A DNA stretch of 64,000 nucleotides from Gammaproteobacteria bacterium RIFCSPHIGHO2_12_FULL_35_23 (GTDB taxonomy: Bacteria; Pseudomonadota; Gammaproteobacteria; UBA12402), in NCBI GenBank assembly GCA_001801465.1, contig MGXT01000025.1, forward strand, positions 124,001-188,000, given 5' to 3'. The position numbers were made by a program, and so were the translations under genes. Positions 18,606-27,243 of the stretch are shown here, piece by piece. The notes below the pieces were generated by a model, which was not told where the DNA came from, did not search any database, and was given only the letters and a program-made list of their open reading frames with translations. Positions within the stretch are counted from its first letter, which is position 1. Each line of letters begins with the position of its first letter.

Positions 18606-18662
18606 TATCACCAGTTATTAAAAGTAATGAAATCTTTAGTGTAATAATAATAAGGAGCCTTT

Positions 18663-19943
18663 ATGCCGATAGTTCAATTACTAGATCGAAGACTTTCAAA
18701 AATACTTCTTAAAACAGACCCATTAAAACCAGAAGAGTTGGAATTTGTTATAGCCTCTATACGAAAGACTAGTGGGGTAGCTCATCAAAAAAGCAGTCGA
18801 TTTAAAAGAGTAGCAAAGGTAATAGATTCTGCGCTTAACCAAGCTAATAAGGTAGAAATTTTATGCACGCTTCAGCCTACAACATGGCTAGCGTTGGTTA
18901 AAAAAGTAGCAAGAAGAGTCGGGCCGAGAGTTACACTAAGAGCTAAGCTAGTTAGAATAGATTCTAGATTGGGAGAAGTAGTTGATGAAGCTGTAAGGAG
19001 TAGAGAAAAAGGAGGAGTTGAAAAAATAAAACAATTATTAGCAGCCATTGCGTTAAAATGGAGGGCTAGTATTCCAGCTGCTGTTGGTAGTGCTGGTGGA
19101 GCAGCTGCGGGCGCGAGTGCAGAGGTAAGTGCAGGTACAGTTGGAACTGCTAGTACAAAAAAACAAGGAATAAAAAGACTTTATACTGAAGACGTATCTA
19201 CAGCTACTATGGGAGTGTGGGCTGGTGCAGGAGCTGGGGCGAGCACAGGTGCAGACTTAAGTGCAGCTGGAGTTAGTGCAGGCGATACTTCTAGCTATAT
19301 ATCACTACCTCTGCCATCGACGTTTGGTAGAATTGACACAGGAGCGTCTACTGGTGATGCTGCCGGTCCATTGTTGCCATTACCGCTGCCGCCATTATGG
19401 GCACTTGGTAGAACAGATTCTAGTGGCCCAGATGCTGATGTTGCTAGAACATTATCTAATGTTTCTTTGTTTTCTACTACTGATATTTTAGCCGCATTAG
19501 CATCACCCCCAGGTTCCCAAGAGTTGGCAGTTAGAACAGATTTTAGCAGTTCTGCTCTTGGTAGTTTGTCTGATCTTCCAACAGCTGACTCGACTTCAGC
19601 AAGTACGGGTATCTTGGCAGCTTCTTTTAGAAGAGCTAAGCATTATGTTTTAGCTGCCAATAGGCTTGGTAGATTAGCTAGTAGAGAAGGAGTGGTACCA
19701 GATACAAGGTTATCAACAGATTCAGGCCTCCTCTCTACGGAGCAGCCACCTGTAATACCTATAGATCCTATAGCAATTGGTAGAACAGCTTCATCAGGTA
19801 GTGCAACGGTAGGTGCTGCAGCACCTGTAGGAAGATCAGCATCAGGGAGCAGTGGTTTTCCTCAAGTTCATATTCCTATAGTAGATCAAGAAGAACCAGA
19901 GCAAGCTGTTCAAGTTCAAAGAGCAAAAAGAGTTTGTCGTTAA
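18663..19943 (+). CDS. Ala/Ser/Gly-rich orphan protein, paralogue of the 20117 gene; effector candidate
   Basis: A 426-aa protein of unknown function. Residues 1-130 are charged and helical (RRLSKILLKTDPLKPEELEF, RFKRVAKVIDSALNQANKV). The rest is low-complexity sequence rich in Ala, Ser, Gly and Thr. It includes loosely repeated pieces such as GAGAGASTGADLSA and LGRTDSS/IGRTASS, and the runs LPLPSTF and LLPLPLPPLW. No signal peptide or membrane helix is visible. AAGGAG five bases ahead of the ATG makes the start certain. Codons in the tail are more GC-rich than in neighbouring genes. The N-terminal region resembles that of the protein at 20117-21046. A secreted effector is plausible but not shown. 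Confidence 0.6.
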   Translation: MPIVQLLDRRLSKILLKTDPLKPEELEFVIASIRKTSGVAHQKSSRFKRVAKVIDSALNQANKVEILCTLQPTTWLALVKKVARRVGPRVTLRAKLVRIDSRLGEVVDEAVRSREKGGVEKIKQLLAAIALKWRASIPAAVGSAGGAAAGASAEVSAGTVGTASTKKQGIKRLYTEDVSTATMGVWAGAGAGASTGADLSAAGVSAGDTSSYISLPLPSTFGRIDTGASTGDAAGPLLPLPLPPLWALGRTDSSGPDADVARTLSNVSLFSTTDILAALASPPGSQELAVRTDFSSSALGSLSDLPTADSTSASTGILAASFRRAKHYVLAANRLGRLASREGVVPDTRLSTDSGLLSTEQPPVIPIDPIAIGRTASSGSATVGAAAPVGRSASGSSGFPQVHIPIVDQEEPEQAVQVQRAKRVCR

Positions 19944-20028
19944 TTTAATTAACTACCGCTTACCAAGCGTAAGCGGTAGTGTAATTTAAATCTGAAGTTA
20001 ATTAAACACTATAATAAAAGAGAACAGT

Positions 20029-20115
20029 ATGCCCAAAAGACCACATTGCATTGAGATACCGACTTATTTAGATGATAAAAGTAAAGCTTTAATATTATCA
20101 GCAAAGAGATTATAA
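20029..20115 (+). CDS. Possible 28-residue peptide ahead of the 20117 gene
   Basis: A short frame starting MPKRPHCIEIPTYLDDKSKA and ending one base before the next ATG. AAAAGAGAA lies a few bases before its ATG. The spacing suggests translational coupling to the 309-aa gene, or the frame may be the remains of a truncated third family member. The peptide has no recognisable family. Confidence 0.3.
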   Translation: MPKRPHCIEIPTYLDDKSKALILSAKRL

Positions 20116-20116
20116 G

Positions 20117-21046
20117 ATGCCAACAGATTTAGAATGGAAAACAAGAGTTCTAGGAATATTAGAGACTGATGAACTTTCAAGATCTTATAAATTAAAAAAA
20201 TGCTCACATGTTTGGGCTTATATAAATAATGCAGACACTCAAGAGGACGATCGATTTGCGATGATAATGAAGGTTTTAGAATCTAAAACCGTTAGTCTGG
20301 AAAATAAAGCTGGTATTTTGCGTAATGTGAATGTGTTAATTAGAAGAAGTTATCTAGAAAAATATCCTACCATAACCGAGGAAATGCTGCAAATATCATC
20401 GAAGCGCCTTAAAAGATGCAGAGAGGAATGTGGTCCTGTACATCTTGATGTTGCTACAGCTGAAAGTCTAAGTTTAGGTGCTGGTGCAGCTGCAACGTCC
20501 ATTGTAGTTGAAAATAAGAAAAAAAGGCAAAGAGTTGCTATTGTGGCAAGCGCTGCAGTCTCAGCACAAGGTGCTAGTGAAGAGCCTGCTGATAATGGAG
20601 CAGGGGCTGGTGCATCTGTAAGTGCTGATTTTAGTATAAGCTCAAATCCAAATCCAGGTATTAGTAGTGGAGACGCTGCTGCTAGCCTAATTAGAGGTAC
20701 TCCAAGTACTCTATTTGCAACAGCGGTGCGCATCAGGGCTATGGTATTAAGTGGAATGGGGTATGAGGAAGCAGCGGCAATAGTAACTGCGGAGCAAATT
20801 ACAGGAAACTTGGCAGCTATTGGTGTCAGTGAAGATGCTAAATTGCTTGCTATGACGGTTGGAGTAACGTCTGCTGTTGCGGTAACCCGGTTTGCTATAG
20901 CTAGATATCATTTTTTGTCTGCGGCTGCTGTAAGTGCAGCTGAGGAAAATAGAGTCACTGCAGCTTTTAGTGAAGCAGAAGAGAGAAGCTCTAGTGGAGT
21001 GACAGGAGGGAGTTCTGATGAAGAAAAGCGCCCTATGTTTGGGTAA
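20117..21046 (+). CDS. Orphan protein, paralogue of the 18663 gene; effector candidate
   Basis: A 309-aa protein of unknown function. Its first 110 residues align loosely with those of the 18663 protein: RVLGILETDELS against RLSKILLKTDPL, and RFAMIMKVLESKTVSLENKA against RFKRVAKVIDSALNQANKV. A Lys/Arg patch follows (KKKRQR). After it comes an Ala/Ser-rich linker with GAGAGASVSADFSISS, close in style to the partner's GAGAGASTGADLSAAG. An Ala-rich helical end (residues about 195-290) follows. No signal peptide or membrane segment is visible. The gene ends only a few bases before the recR remnant, so it borders decayed DNA on its 3' side. Confidence 0.6.
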   Translation: MPTDLEWKTRVLGILETDELSRSYKLKKCSHVWAYINNADTQEDDRFAMIMKVLESKTVSLENKAGILRNVNVLIRRSYLEKYPTITEEMLQISSKRLKRCREECGPVHLDVATAESLSLGAGAAATSIVVENKKKRQRVAIVASAAVSAQGASEEPADNGAGAGASVSADFSISSNPNPGISSGDAAASLIRGTPSTLFATAVRIRAMVLSGMGYEEAAAIVTAEQITGNLAAIGVSEDAKLLAMTVGVTSAVAVTRFAIARYHFLSAAAVSAAEENRVTAAFSEAEERSSSGVTGGSSDEEKRPMFG

Positions 21047-21048
21047 TC

Positions 21049-21202
21049 AATTGCCGATCAGCAAATGCATGTGCGATAGTACCGCTATCAATATATTCTA
21101 ATTCGCCGCCCTAAAGGAACTCCGTGAGCGATGCGAGTAGCGCGAATATTAAAGCGCTAATAATTCCGCAATATAATGCGCAGCAGCTTCACCTTCGGCA
21201 AC
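21049..21202 (-). pseudogene. recR: recR remnant (C-terminal Toprim part)
   Basis: RecR works with RecF/RecO in recombinational repair. The minus strand reads VAEGEAAAHYIAELLAL and then stops. In the continuing text it gives TRIAHGVPLG and, one frame over, GGELEYIDSGTIAHAFADRQ. These are the Toprim C-terminal blocks of RecR (E-G-E-x-T-A-x-Y-I, R-I-A-x-G-x-P-x-G-G-x-L-E-Y-x-D). At least two frame breaks are present, and the N-terminal HhH and zinc-finger parts are absent. It is fused directly to a ybaB remnant on its upstream side. Confidence 0.78.
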
Positions 21203-21376
21203 CGAAATTGTCAGGTAGGTTTAAATCTTTAGCTAGTCTCATCATGGCTTCTTTAGTAGCTTTTTTAATTTTATTAGAAGCGCCATTAAAAGCTGCCTCT
21301 ACTAAATCTTCTAGCATATCTTCTTCTTCGCCTATTAATGTTGGGGGAATCTCTACTCGTTCCACAGATTTAATGG
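21202..21376 (-). pseudogene. ybaB: ybaB/ebfC remnant (C-terminal half)
   Basis: YbaB is a small nucleoid-associated DNA-binding protein usually encoded just upstream of recR. The minus strand reads IKSVERVEIPPTLIGEEEDM, then LEDLVEAAFNGASNKIKKAT and KEAMMRLAKDLNLPDNFG, which match the second half of YbaB. The first half is missing. The last residues run out of frame into recR-derived sequence at about 21202. The conserved ybaB-recR order is kept, so an internal deletion rather than chance juxtaposition explains the fusion. Confidence 0.78.
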
Positions 21377-21378
21377 AA

Positions 21379-21810
21379 CTATCTGGTACTATTAATATCA
21401 AAAGGACATACCGTTGTATTATCAACGCAACTTGCAGCATTTGTTGTAAATTTCCAGTTATTCCCTTCTATATTAAAATCAACAATTCCTTCTTCTACTG
21501 CATAGCCTATTATATTTTGTTCATCGCTACCAGCCTGATACCAACAGGATAAAGCATTAAAATAAGGTGGTATTCCTTGCGATAACTGTACGCTCGTAAA
21601 AGAATAACTTCTTATAGATTGAGGAATGATTGGTTGAGTTACTAAAAGTAAATTTAGACCTCCTCCTATAGTTAGACTATCAGGAATCTTATCATTAACA
21701 ACCGTAACCTGATTAGGACAAACTGTTTCAAAGCTATTGGCTAATGCAAGATTAATAATACCGACGAGGCTAAGACCAACTACGATTATAAATATTTTTT
21801 TGTAGCTCAT
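21379..21810 (-). CDS. Small exported cysteine-containing protein of unknown function
   Basis: A 143-aa secreted protein. Residues 1-24 form a signal peptide (KKIFIIVVGLSLVGIINLALA). The mature part has four cysteines (VCPNQ, LSCWYQ, ASCVD, VCPF), which could form two disulfides in the periplasm. AAGGAG eight bases upstream supports the start. I do not recognise the family. The stop lies only 3 bp from the first recognisable ybaB sequence, so the natural C-terminus may have been clipped by the same deletion. Confidence 0.7.
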   Translation of the reverse strand: MSYKKIFIIVVGLSLVGIINLALANSFETVCPNQVTVVNDKIPDSLTIGGGLNLLLVTQPIIPQSIRSYSFTSVQLSQGIPPYFNALSCWYQAGSDEQNIIGYAVEEGIVDFNIEGNNWKFTTNAASCVDNTTVCPFDINSTR

Positions 21811-21975
21811 GCTCTACTCTCCTTAATTAATCAAGGTAAGTGTTAGTTTAGCACAAAGCTACGCAATGGCCGTCTAATTTTTCTCACAAGCCTTTAAGTA
21901 TAAGTTTTTATTGGTTTTTTTATAGTACAAACCCTTTTCCATAAAGATAAAAAATCTATCGGCAAACTATTCAAA

Positions 21976-23271
21976 TCACTTGCTGGCAATTTTTTGTAAT
22001 AAACAATAATAAAAACCATCCATATTGGATTCTCCTGGTAATATTTGTCTACCAACCGAACATGCATGGCCCCAGGTTGCTTGAATCAAAATTTCTTTTG
22101 CGCTTTGTTCTTTAGCTAAAAATTCTTCAATAACTTTATAGTTCTCCTCTGGCAAGATTGAACAAGTTGCATAAAGTAATAAGCCTTCAACTTTTAATAG
22201 CGGCCATAATTTTTTGAGTATTAATAATTGGGTTTTAGCTAATTCTTTAATATCACCCGGTTTTCTTAAATGTTTAATGTCTGGATGTCTTCTAATAACG
22301 CCCGTAGAAGAGCAGGGGGCATCAATTAAGATACGATCGTATTGCCCTCCCCCCCACCAACTTTCTATATTTAAAATATCAGCGGTTATTATTTTTGCGG
22401 TCAATTGTAAGCGTTTTAAGTTTTCGTAAATCCTCTCAACTCGCTCTTTGTTACAATCTATGGCTGTTAATTGCAAAGTAGGTTCGCATTCTAATAAATG
22501 AGAAGTTTTACCGCCAGGTGCTGCACAAGCATCTAATACTTTCATCTCTTTTTTAGCTGGTAACAAATTAGCTGCGAGTTGGGCTGCTCCATCTTGAACA
22601 AAAAAATAACCTTTATCAAATCCAGGCAAGGCTTGCACCTCTTGTGCTTTGATTAAAATAATGCCCTGTAAGCTACAGAGATCTTTGGTACCCAAAATAT
22701 TTTCTTTTTCAAGTAATTGAAGATAGTCATCACGAGTAATTTTTTGCTGATTAATACGTAAACTCATTGGTGCTTGTTCATTATTAGCTTGCAGTATAGC
22801 TTGCCAAAAATGCGGCCAACTTTGTTTAATAAGATCAATAAGCCACTGCGGATGATTAACTAAACTTTCTTCGGTTTCATTTGCTTTAGCAATTAAGGTC
22901 TCACGATTGCGATCAAAATTTCTGAGCACCGCATTCACTAAATTTTTAGCATAAACTTTTTTTAAATACTTTGTTGCTATAACGGCCTCTGAAACTGCTG
23001 CATAACTAGGCGTTTGCATATAAATTAAATCAAATAAGCCCACTAATATTAATAAATATACCTCTTTTTCTTTAGGGATTTTTTTTATTAAGCGTTGAGT
23101 AATTTCAGCAAGTTGCCAATAATATCGTAATACACCATAACAAAGTGATTGTATAAAAGCAGCTTCAGATTGTGCTTTAATTATACTACGTAATTCTACT
23201 AAGGATTGTTGATGGTATAGTGTACGTTGTAATATCACGACTGCTTGCGCACGTGCATTAGATTTTACCAT
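21976..23271 (-). CDS. rsmB: 16S rRNA (cytosine-967-C5) methyltransferase
   Basis: RsmB methylates C967 of 16S rRNA with SAM. An N-terminal NusB-like helical domain (residues about 1-135) precedes a Rossmann methyltransferase domain. It shows VLDACAAPGGKTSHL (motif I), LIDAPCSSTGVIRRHPDIKH (motif IV, with a catalytic-site Cys) and LLYATCSILPEEN (motif VI, with the nucleophilic Cys). The frame is open to 23292, but the ATG at 23269-23271 (MVKSNARAQA) fits the family and shortens the overlap with fmt to 14 bp. The fmt-rsmB order is common in gammaproteobacteria. Confidence 0.93.
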   Translation of the reverse strand: MVKSNARAQAVVILQRTLYHQQSLVELRSIIKAQSEAAFIQSLCYGVLRYYWQLAEITQRLIKKIPKEKEVYLLILVGLFDLIYMQTPSYAAVSEAVIATKYLKKVYAKNLVNAVLRNFDRNRETLIAKANETEESLVNHPQWLIDLIKQSWPHFWQAILQANNEQAPMSLRINQQKITRDDYLQLLEKENILGTKDLCSLQGIILIKAQEVQALPGFDKGYFFVQDGAAQLAANLLPAKKEMKVLDACAAPGGKTSHLLECEPTLQLTAIDCNKERVERIYENLKRLQLTAKIITADILNIESWWGGGQYDRILIDAPCSSTGVIRRHPDIKHLRKPGDIKELAKTQLLILKKLWPLLKVEGLLLYATCSILPEENYKVIEEFLAKEQSAKEILIQATWGHACSVGRQILPGESNMDGFYYCLLQKIASK

Positions 23272-24202
23272 CAAAGCGCTGCCCTTTTTCAAAATTTATT
23301 TTTTTACCATTTAAAATGTCTTGAACTGCCAACGGCTTACTACCTGGTAATTGAATTTTCTCAATACACAATAAACCACTACCCGTCATAACATAGAGTG
23401 CGTGTTTATTTATTTCAGCAATTGTTCCTGGTTCTAGTAAATTCTCTGCAACCATTACGCTTGCTTGCCAAATTCTTACTAACTGTTGTTGATAATGCGT
23501 ATAAGCAATTGGCCAAGGATTAAAGGCTCTAATTATTCTATCAATTTCTATTGCAGACAATCGCCAATCTACTTCAGCCTGTGCCTTTGTAATTTTATGA
23601 GCGTAACATGCTTCTTTGGTATCTTGTTTTTCAGCAATGAGCTGTTTTTTTTCTAAGCGGTCTAAGGTTGTAATTAATGCTTGAGGGCCTAATGCTATCA
23701 GTTTTTCATAAAGACTTTCGGTAGTATCAGAATTCGTTATTTCACAAAATGATTTATACAGCATCTCCCCTGTATCTAAACCAGTATCCATTTGCATAAT
23801 GGTAATACCAGTTACTTTATCACCTGCTAATATTGCATGCTGAATGGGTGCGGCTCCTCGCCATCTTGGCAATAAGGAAGCGTGCACATTAATGCAACCT
23901 AAAGTTGGTAAGGTTAGCACTGCTGGTGGTAAAAGTAGGCCATAAGCTATAACTACCATAATATCCGCTTCCCAAGCGTTAATTTCTTGTTGTACAGCCA
24001 TTTCTTTAAAAGAGGTGGGCTGTTTAACAGGGATATTTAATCCCGCAACCAGCTGTTTTACTGGGGAAGCAGTTACTTTTAAACCCCGTCCCTGAGGTTT
24101 GTCTGGCTGAGTATAGACTGCACAAACAGTATGCCTGGATTCAAGTAAGGCTTGTAAATGTTTGGCTGCAAAAAGTGGAGTTCCAGCAAATATAATTCTC
24201 AA
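23258..24202 (-). CDS. fmt: Methionyl-tRNA formyltransferase
   Basis: Fmt formylates initiator Met-tRNA using 10-formyl-THF. The 314-aa protein starts MRIIFAGTPLFAAKHLQAL. It contains the substrate block NVHASLLPRWRGAAPIQHAI (catalytic Asn and His) and the Asp-containing MQMDTGLDTGEM. The C-terminal tRNA-binding domain begins near residue 210. It lies 16 bp downstream of hemY and overlaps rsmB, so it is likely read from the same transcript. Confidence 0.95.
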   Translation of the reverse strand: MRIIFAGTPLFAAKHLQALLESRHTVCAVYTQPDKPQGRGLKVTASPVKQLVAGLNIPVKQPTSFKEMAVQQEINAWEADIMVVIAYGLLLPPAVLTLPTLGCINVHASLLPRWRGAAPIQHAILAGDKVTGITIMQMDTGLDTGEMLYKSFCEITNSDTTESLYEKLIALGPQALITTLDRLEKKQLIAEKQDTKEACYAHKITKAQAEVDWRLSAIEIDRIIRAFNPWPIAYTHYQQQLVRIWQASVMVAENLLEPGTIAEINKHALYVMTGSGLLCIEKIQLPGSKPLAVQDILNGKKINFEKGQRFDGKI

Positions 24203-24218
24203 AAAAGTTTCCTTATTA

Positions 24219-25394
24219 TTAACTTATTTGCTCTATGGCTTTAGCAATAGCATGTTGACTTGCAGGCAGATTATTTAATCTTTCTTCTATCGCCGCTAAA
24301 AGTATATAAGTTTTAGCATTTTCTGTCAGCTGTAAACTTCTATAGGCATAGCTTTTAGCAAGCGCGAGCTGTTCACAACTAATTGCGATTTGTGCCAAAG
24401 CTGTTAAGAGCTCAGTACTTTCTCCATATTGCTGTAGCCAAGCTTGTGCTTTTTGCAAACTTTTCTGAGGGCTAGCTTTATTTAAACCGCCATAAAGTTC
24501 TATTAACTGAACATTAAATTCTTTTTTTAAATTGTCAGCGATAATTTCTTCTGCTTCTTCAACTAATCCTTCTTTAATCAATCTTTTAGTATAAAAATAA
24601 ACTATTTTTGTATTGTGGCGTAGTGGTTTAGCAGTAAGACGCCAAAGTTTTTTAATATCATCAATATCTTTATCTTTTTGTTTAAATAAATTTTCATATA
24701 ACAAACATTCTAAAATTTGCGCTTCTTCTTTGTCTAAGACATTTCTTTTATTAAGTTTAGGTAATAAATCAAATAATTCAGGCCACTTTTCTTGCAGCTT
24801 ATAAACTCTTTGTAGCAATTCTAAAATGTATTGGTGCTTAGGGTGCTGGTGGTGAAGCTTTTCTAGGAGTTGACTAGCTTGCTCATATTTTTTATCATGC
24901 AAATTAAATTTTACTTGCAGGAGATGAACTGCCAATAGTTCATTTTCTTCAGCAATAGCTAAGGCTTTTTCCAAGTAATTGTTTCGATCAACATAATGCT
25001 GACGCTTATCAGCCGATCGAGCCGCATTGATATAATTTACAACCGGAATAGTACTACTTTCTACACCTCGTAATAATAATTCTTCAGCATCTTGCCATTC
25101 AGCTTCTTCTAAAGCTAATAAACCAGAGCCAGTTAGACTGTGAGCTTTAATAAATTTCTTTTGTTTGTACCAACGTAGTAGATGACCATGAGTTTTCGAA
25201 ACCAAATAAAAAAACTTTATTATTTTATAAAAAATAAATATAAAAACTAATGTTAGAATAATACCAAACCATAGTGAGGTTTCTACTGTCCATTTTTTAT
25301 AAGCAATTAAAATATAGCCTGGGTCGGCTTTAAGAATTAGACCTAAACAAACTGCTAAAAATAAAATAATGACATAAAAAATTAATCGTTTCAT
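24219..25394 (-). CDS. hemY: HemY protein, TPR-containing inner-membrane protein
   Basis: A 391-aa membrane-anchored protein of the gammaproteobacterial HemY type, not the Bacillus oxidase of that name. Two N-terminal helices (residues 5-24 and about 40-62) precede helical tetratricopeptide-like repeats. ALEEAEWQDAEELLLRGVES and NNYLEKALAIAEENELLAVH are examples. Its exact role in haem synthesis is undefined. It is coupled to hemX by a 4-bp overlap. Confidence 0.85.
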   Translation of the reverse strand: MKRLIFYVIILFLAVCLGLILKADPGYILIAYKKWTVETSLWFGIILTLVFIFIFYKIIKFFYLVSKTHGHLLRWYKQKKFIKAHSLTGSGLLALEEAEWQDAEELLLRGVESSTIPVVNYINAARSADKRQHYVDRNNYLEKALAIAEENELLAVHLLQVKFNLHDKKYEQASQLLEKLHHQHPKHQYILELLQRVYKLQEKWPELFDLLPKLNKRNVLDKEEAQILECLLYENLFKQKDKDIDDIKKLWRLTAKPLRHNTKIVYFYTKRLIKEGLVEEAEEIIADNLKKEFNVQLIELYGGLNKASPQKSLQKAQAWLQQYGESTELLTALAQIAISCEQLALAKSYAYRSLQLTENAKTYILLAAIEERLNNLPASQHAIAKAIEQIS

Positions 25395-26473
25395 GGCTTA
25401 TTACCATTTACAACCGGGAGCTGTTTAACAGCAGGCTTTGGTAAAAGGGTACTTTTTTTAATTTTAACTATTTTAGCTTGTTTTTGATAATTATTTAATG
25501 CTACCAAAGTATCACTAATATCTGGGACAGTTGGTGCAATATTGTTTGTTTTAAGTGTTGCCAGCGTTTGCAATATAGTTTGCTGTGCGGTATTAGCTAA
25601 AAAGTATTTACTTATGAAATTGTTTAATTGGGCAAGACTATCTTCATAAACAGCTTGCTGCCTATTTAACACAGCCCATTCAGCTTGTGAATAGAGCAAG
25701 TAAATATTTTGTAGCAAAAGTAAATTTTGTTGTGGAGAAAGTAAAGGTTCAATAGGAGTTGCACGCTGTCGAATAATTAACACTTTACCTAAAGCATGCT
25801 CTGCTGCAACAATTGCTTTTTTCCACCACGCTTGACTGGTAGTAGATTGTTGGCTAAGTAAGTTATCAATAGTATTAGATTGATAAGTATTGGTTACCAA
25901 CGGTAATTGTAGGGATTGAGTTCTTAAAGCTTCTAATTGTAAATAAATACCTGTTACATCAACAGCAGGTACAGCCTGCAATTTTACAATGTCATTTGCT
26001 ATCATTTGTCGTATCGGTACAAGTTTAGGATTATTCATAGCATAAAGCCGCTGGTCAGCTGTTTTAAGTAAGGCTACTGCACTTGGAATATTGTATTCGT
26101 AACTAAGTGTTAAATTAGCTAGCTTTAATAAATGATCAGCTTCTGTTAACAGCCACAAATCCTTGTCAGTTCCTATACTTGCTAATAATTTGTTGATGGT
26201 GATTTGATTAATTTTGGTCAATTGCGCTTGTTTATTGATTAGTTGACTGGCTTTATTTAACTGATTATTGATAGTCGTTTGATTGGCTGCGGCACTCTCT
26301 AATTGTTCTTGCATGGTAATAAGTTTTGAATTAATTATTTGATTACGTTGACATAAATATAATACTAACAAGATAGCTACAATAGCTATCAGTAAACTGA
26401 TAACAGAAAGAAGGTTACTTTTTTTGGAAGAAGTTGGTTTACTAACTGGTTCAATGGGCTCCTGCTGATTCAT
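25391..26473 (-). CDS. hemX: HemX-like inner-membrane protein
   Basis: A 360-aa protein with a short cytosolic tail rich in Ser/Pro, one membrane helix (about residues 20-41) and a long helical periplasmic part. The part reading LLTEADHLLKLANLTLSYEY, with the later AVALLKTADQRL, is typical of HemX in the hemCDXY clusters. The protein was once called a uroporphyrinogen methyltransferase, but no methyltransferase fold is visible. It lies 50 bp downstream of hemD. Confidence 0.85.
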   Translation of the reverse strand: MNQQEPIEPVSKPTSSKKSNLLSVISLLIAIVAILLVLYLCQRNQIINSKLITMQEQLESAAANQTTINNQLNKASQLINKQAQLTKINQITINKLLASIGTDKDLWLLTEADHLLKLANLTLSYEYNIPSAVALLKTADQRLYAMNNPKLVPIRQMIANDIVKLQAVPAVDVTGIYLQLEALRTQSLQLPLVTNTYQSNTIDNLLSQQSTTSQAWWKKAIVAAEHALGKVLIIRQRATPIEPLLSPQQNLLLLQNIYLLYSQAEWAVLNRQQAVYEDSLAQLNNFISKYFLANTAQQTILQTLATLKTNNIAPTVPDISDTLVALNNYQKQAKIVKIKKSTLLPKPAVKQLPVVNGNKP

Positions 26474-26523
26474 TTTATTCTTCCTATAGTGATCTGAAAT
26501 TTGATAATCGTTCTATTCTACGA

Positions 26524-27240
26524 TTAATCTGTCATCCTTTCCAGCTCGCTAATAAGCGTAGTATTCAGTGCATTTTTTGCAAGCAAAGGTTCTTGAATAA
26601 ATGTTAAAGCTTCAACTTGTTGTTTAATCCGCATACTACTGACTAATAATTGCTTAGTTTTAAGCTTTGACCGCAACCTATTTGGTGTCATCTTTAGTAA
26701 ATTAATAAGCGCTTCACAGCTGGTAACAACAATAATACTCACTTGTGTAAGTATTTCATCGCTCATAATTTGATCAGGGACGTCGCGACGATAAACCTCT
26801 ATCGTTTGGACAGTTGCTTCTAGTGCTTTGAGTCCTTCAGCTAACAGCTCTCTACCACCCACCCCTTTAATAATGACAACATTTTTTTGAATCAGGTTTG
26901 TTAAACTCAAGTGTTTTAATAAACCCTCACTATTAAATTCTTCAGGGAAATCAACCGCTAATTGATAAGCAGCCAAGGCCTTAGCGGTTCCTGGCCCTAT
27001 CGCCACAACCTGGGCTCCTTTAGAAACCAATGCTGCACCATATTTTACTGCATTAGGACTGGTAAAAATTATCAGATGGGCCTTCGCCAATATATTTTTT
27101 GTGGTTGTTTTGTCAATATCAAGTGGGTGAATAGCAAGAGTAGGAAAATAAACTGGAATAAAACCTGTTGCTTGTAAAAGCTCACACAGTGTTTGGCCAC
27201 TTTCATCGGGCCTGGTGACTAAAATAGTTTTTTTTGTCAT
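26524..27240 (-). CDS. hemD: Uroporphyrinogen-III synthase
   Basis: HemD closes and inverts ring D of hydroxymethylbilane to make uroporphyrinogen III. The 238-aa sequence shows ILVTRPDESGQTLCELL at the start. HLIIFTSPNAVKYGAAL and VVAIGPGTAKALAAYQ follow in domain 1, then VVIIKGVGGRELLAEGLKAL and VQTIEVYRRDVP. All are family blocks, although sequence conservation in HemD is low. It starts 3 bp after hemC. Confidence 0.9.
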   Translation of the reverse strand: MTKKTILVTRPDESGQTLCELLQATGFIPVYFPTLAIHPLDIDKTTTKNILAKAHLIIFTSPNAVKYGAALVSKGAQVVAIGPGTAKALAAYQLAVDFPEEFNSEGLLKHLSLTNLIQKNVVIIKGVGGRELLAEGLKALEATVQTIEVYRRDVPDQIMSDEILTQVSIIVVTSCEALINLLKMTPNRLRSKLKTKQLLVSSMRIKQQVEALTFIQEPLLAKNALNTTLISELERMTD

Positions 27241-27243
27241 GAA

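Noticed and set aside
20350..20733. A 127-residue minus-strand open frame
   Set aside because: It is antisense to the Ala/Ser-rich 309-residue gene. Its Ala/Leu/Pro-rich makeup follows from the biased codons of that gene.
21124..21552. A 142-residue plus-strand open frame
   Set aside because: It is antisense to the recR/ybaB remnants and to the secreted-protein gene, which has a strong ribosome-binding site and signal peptide. It has no ribosome-binding site and no recognisable content.
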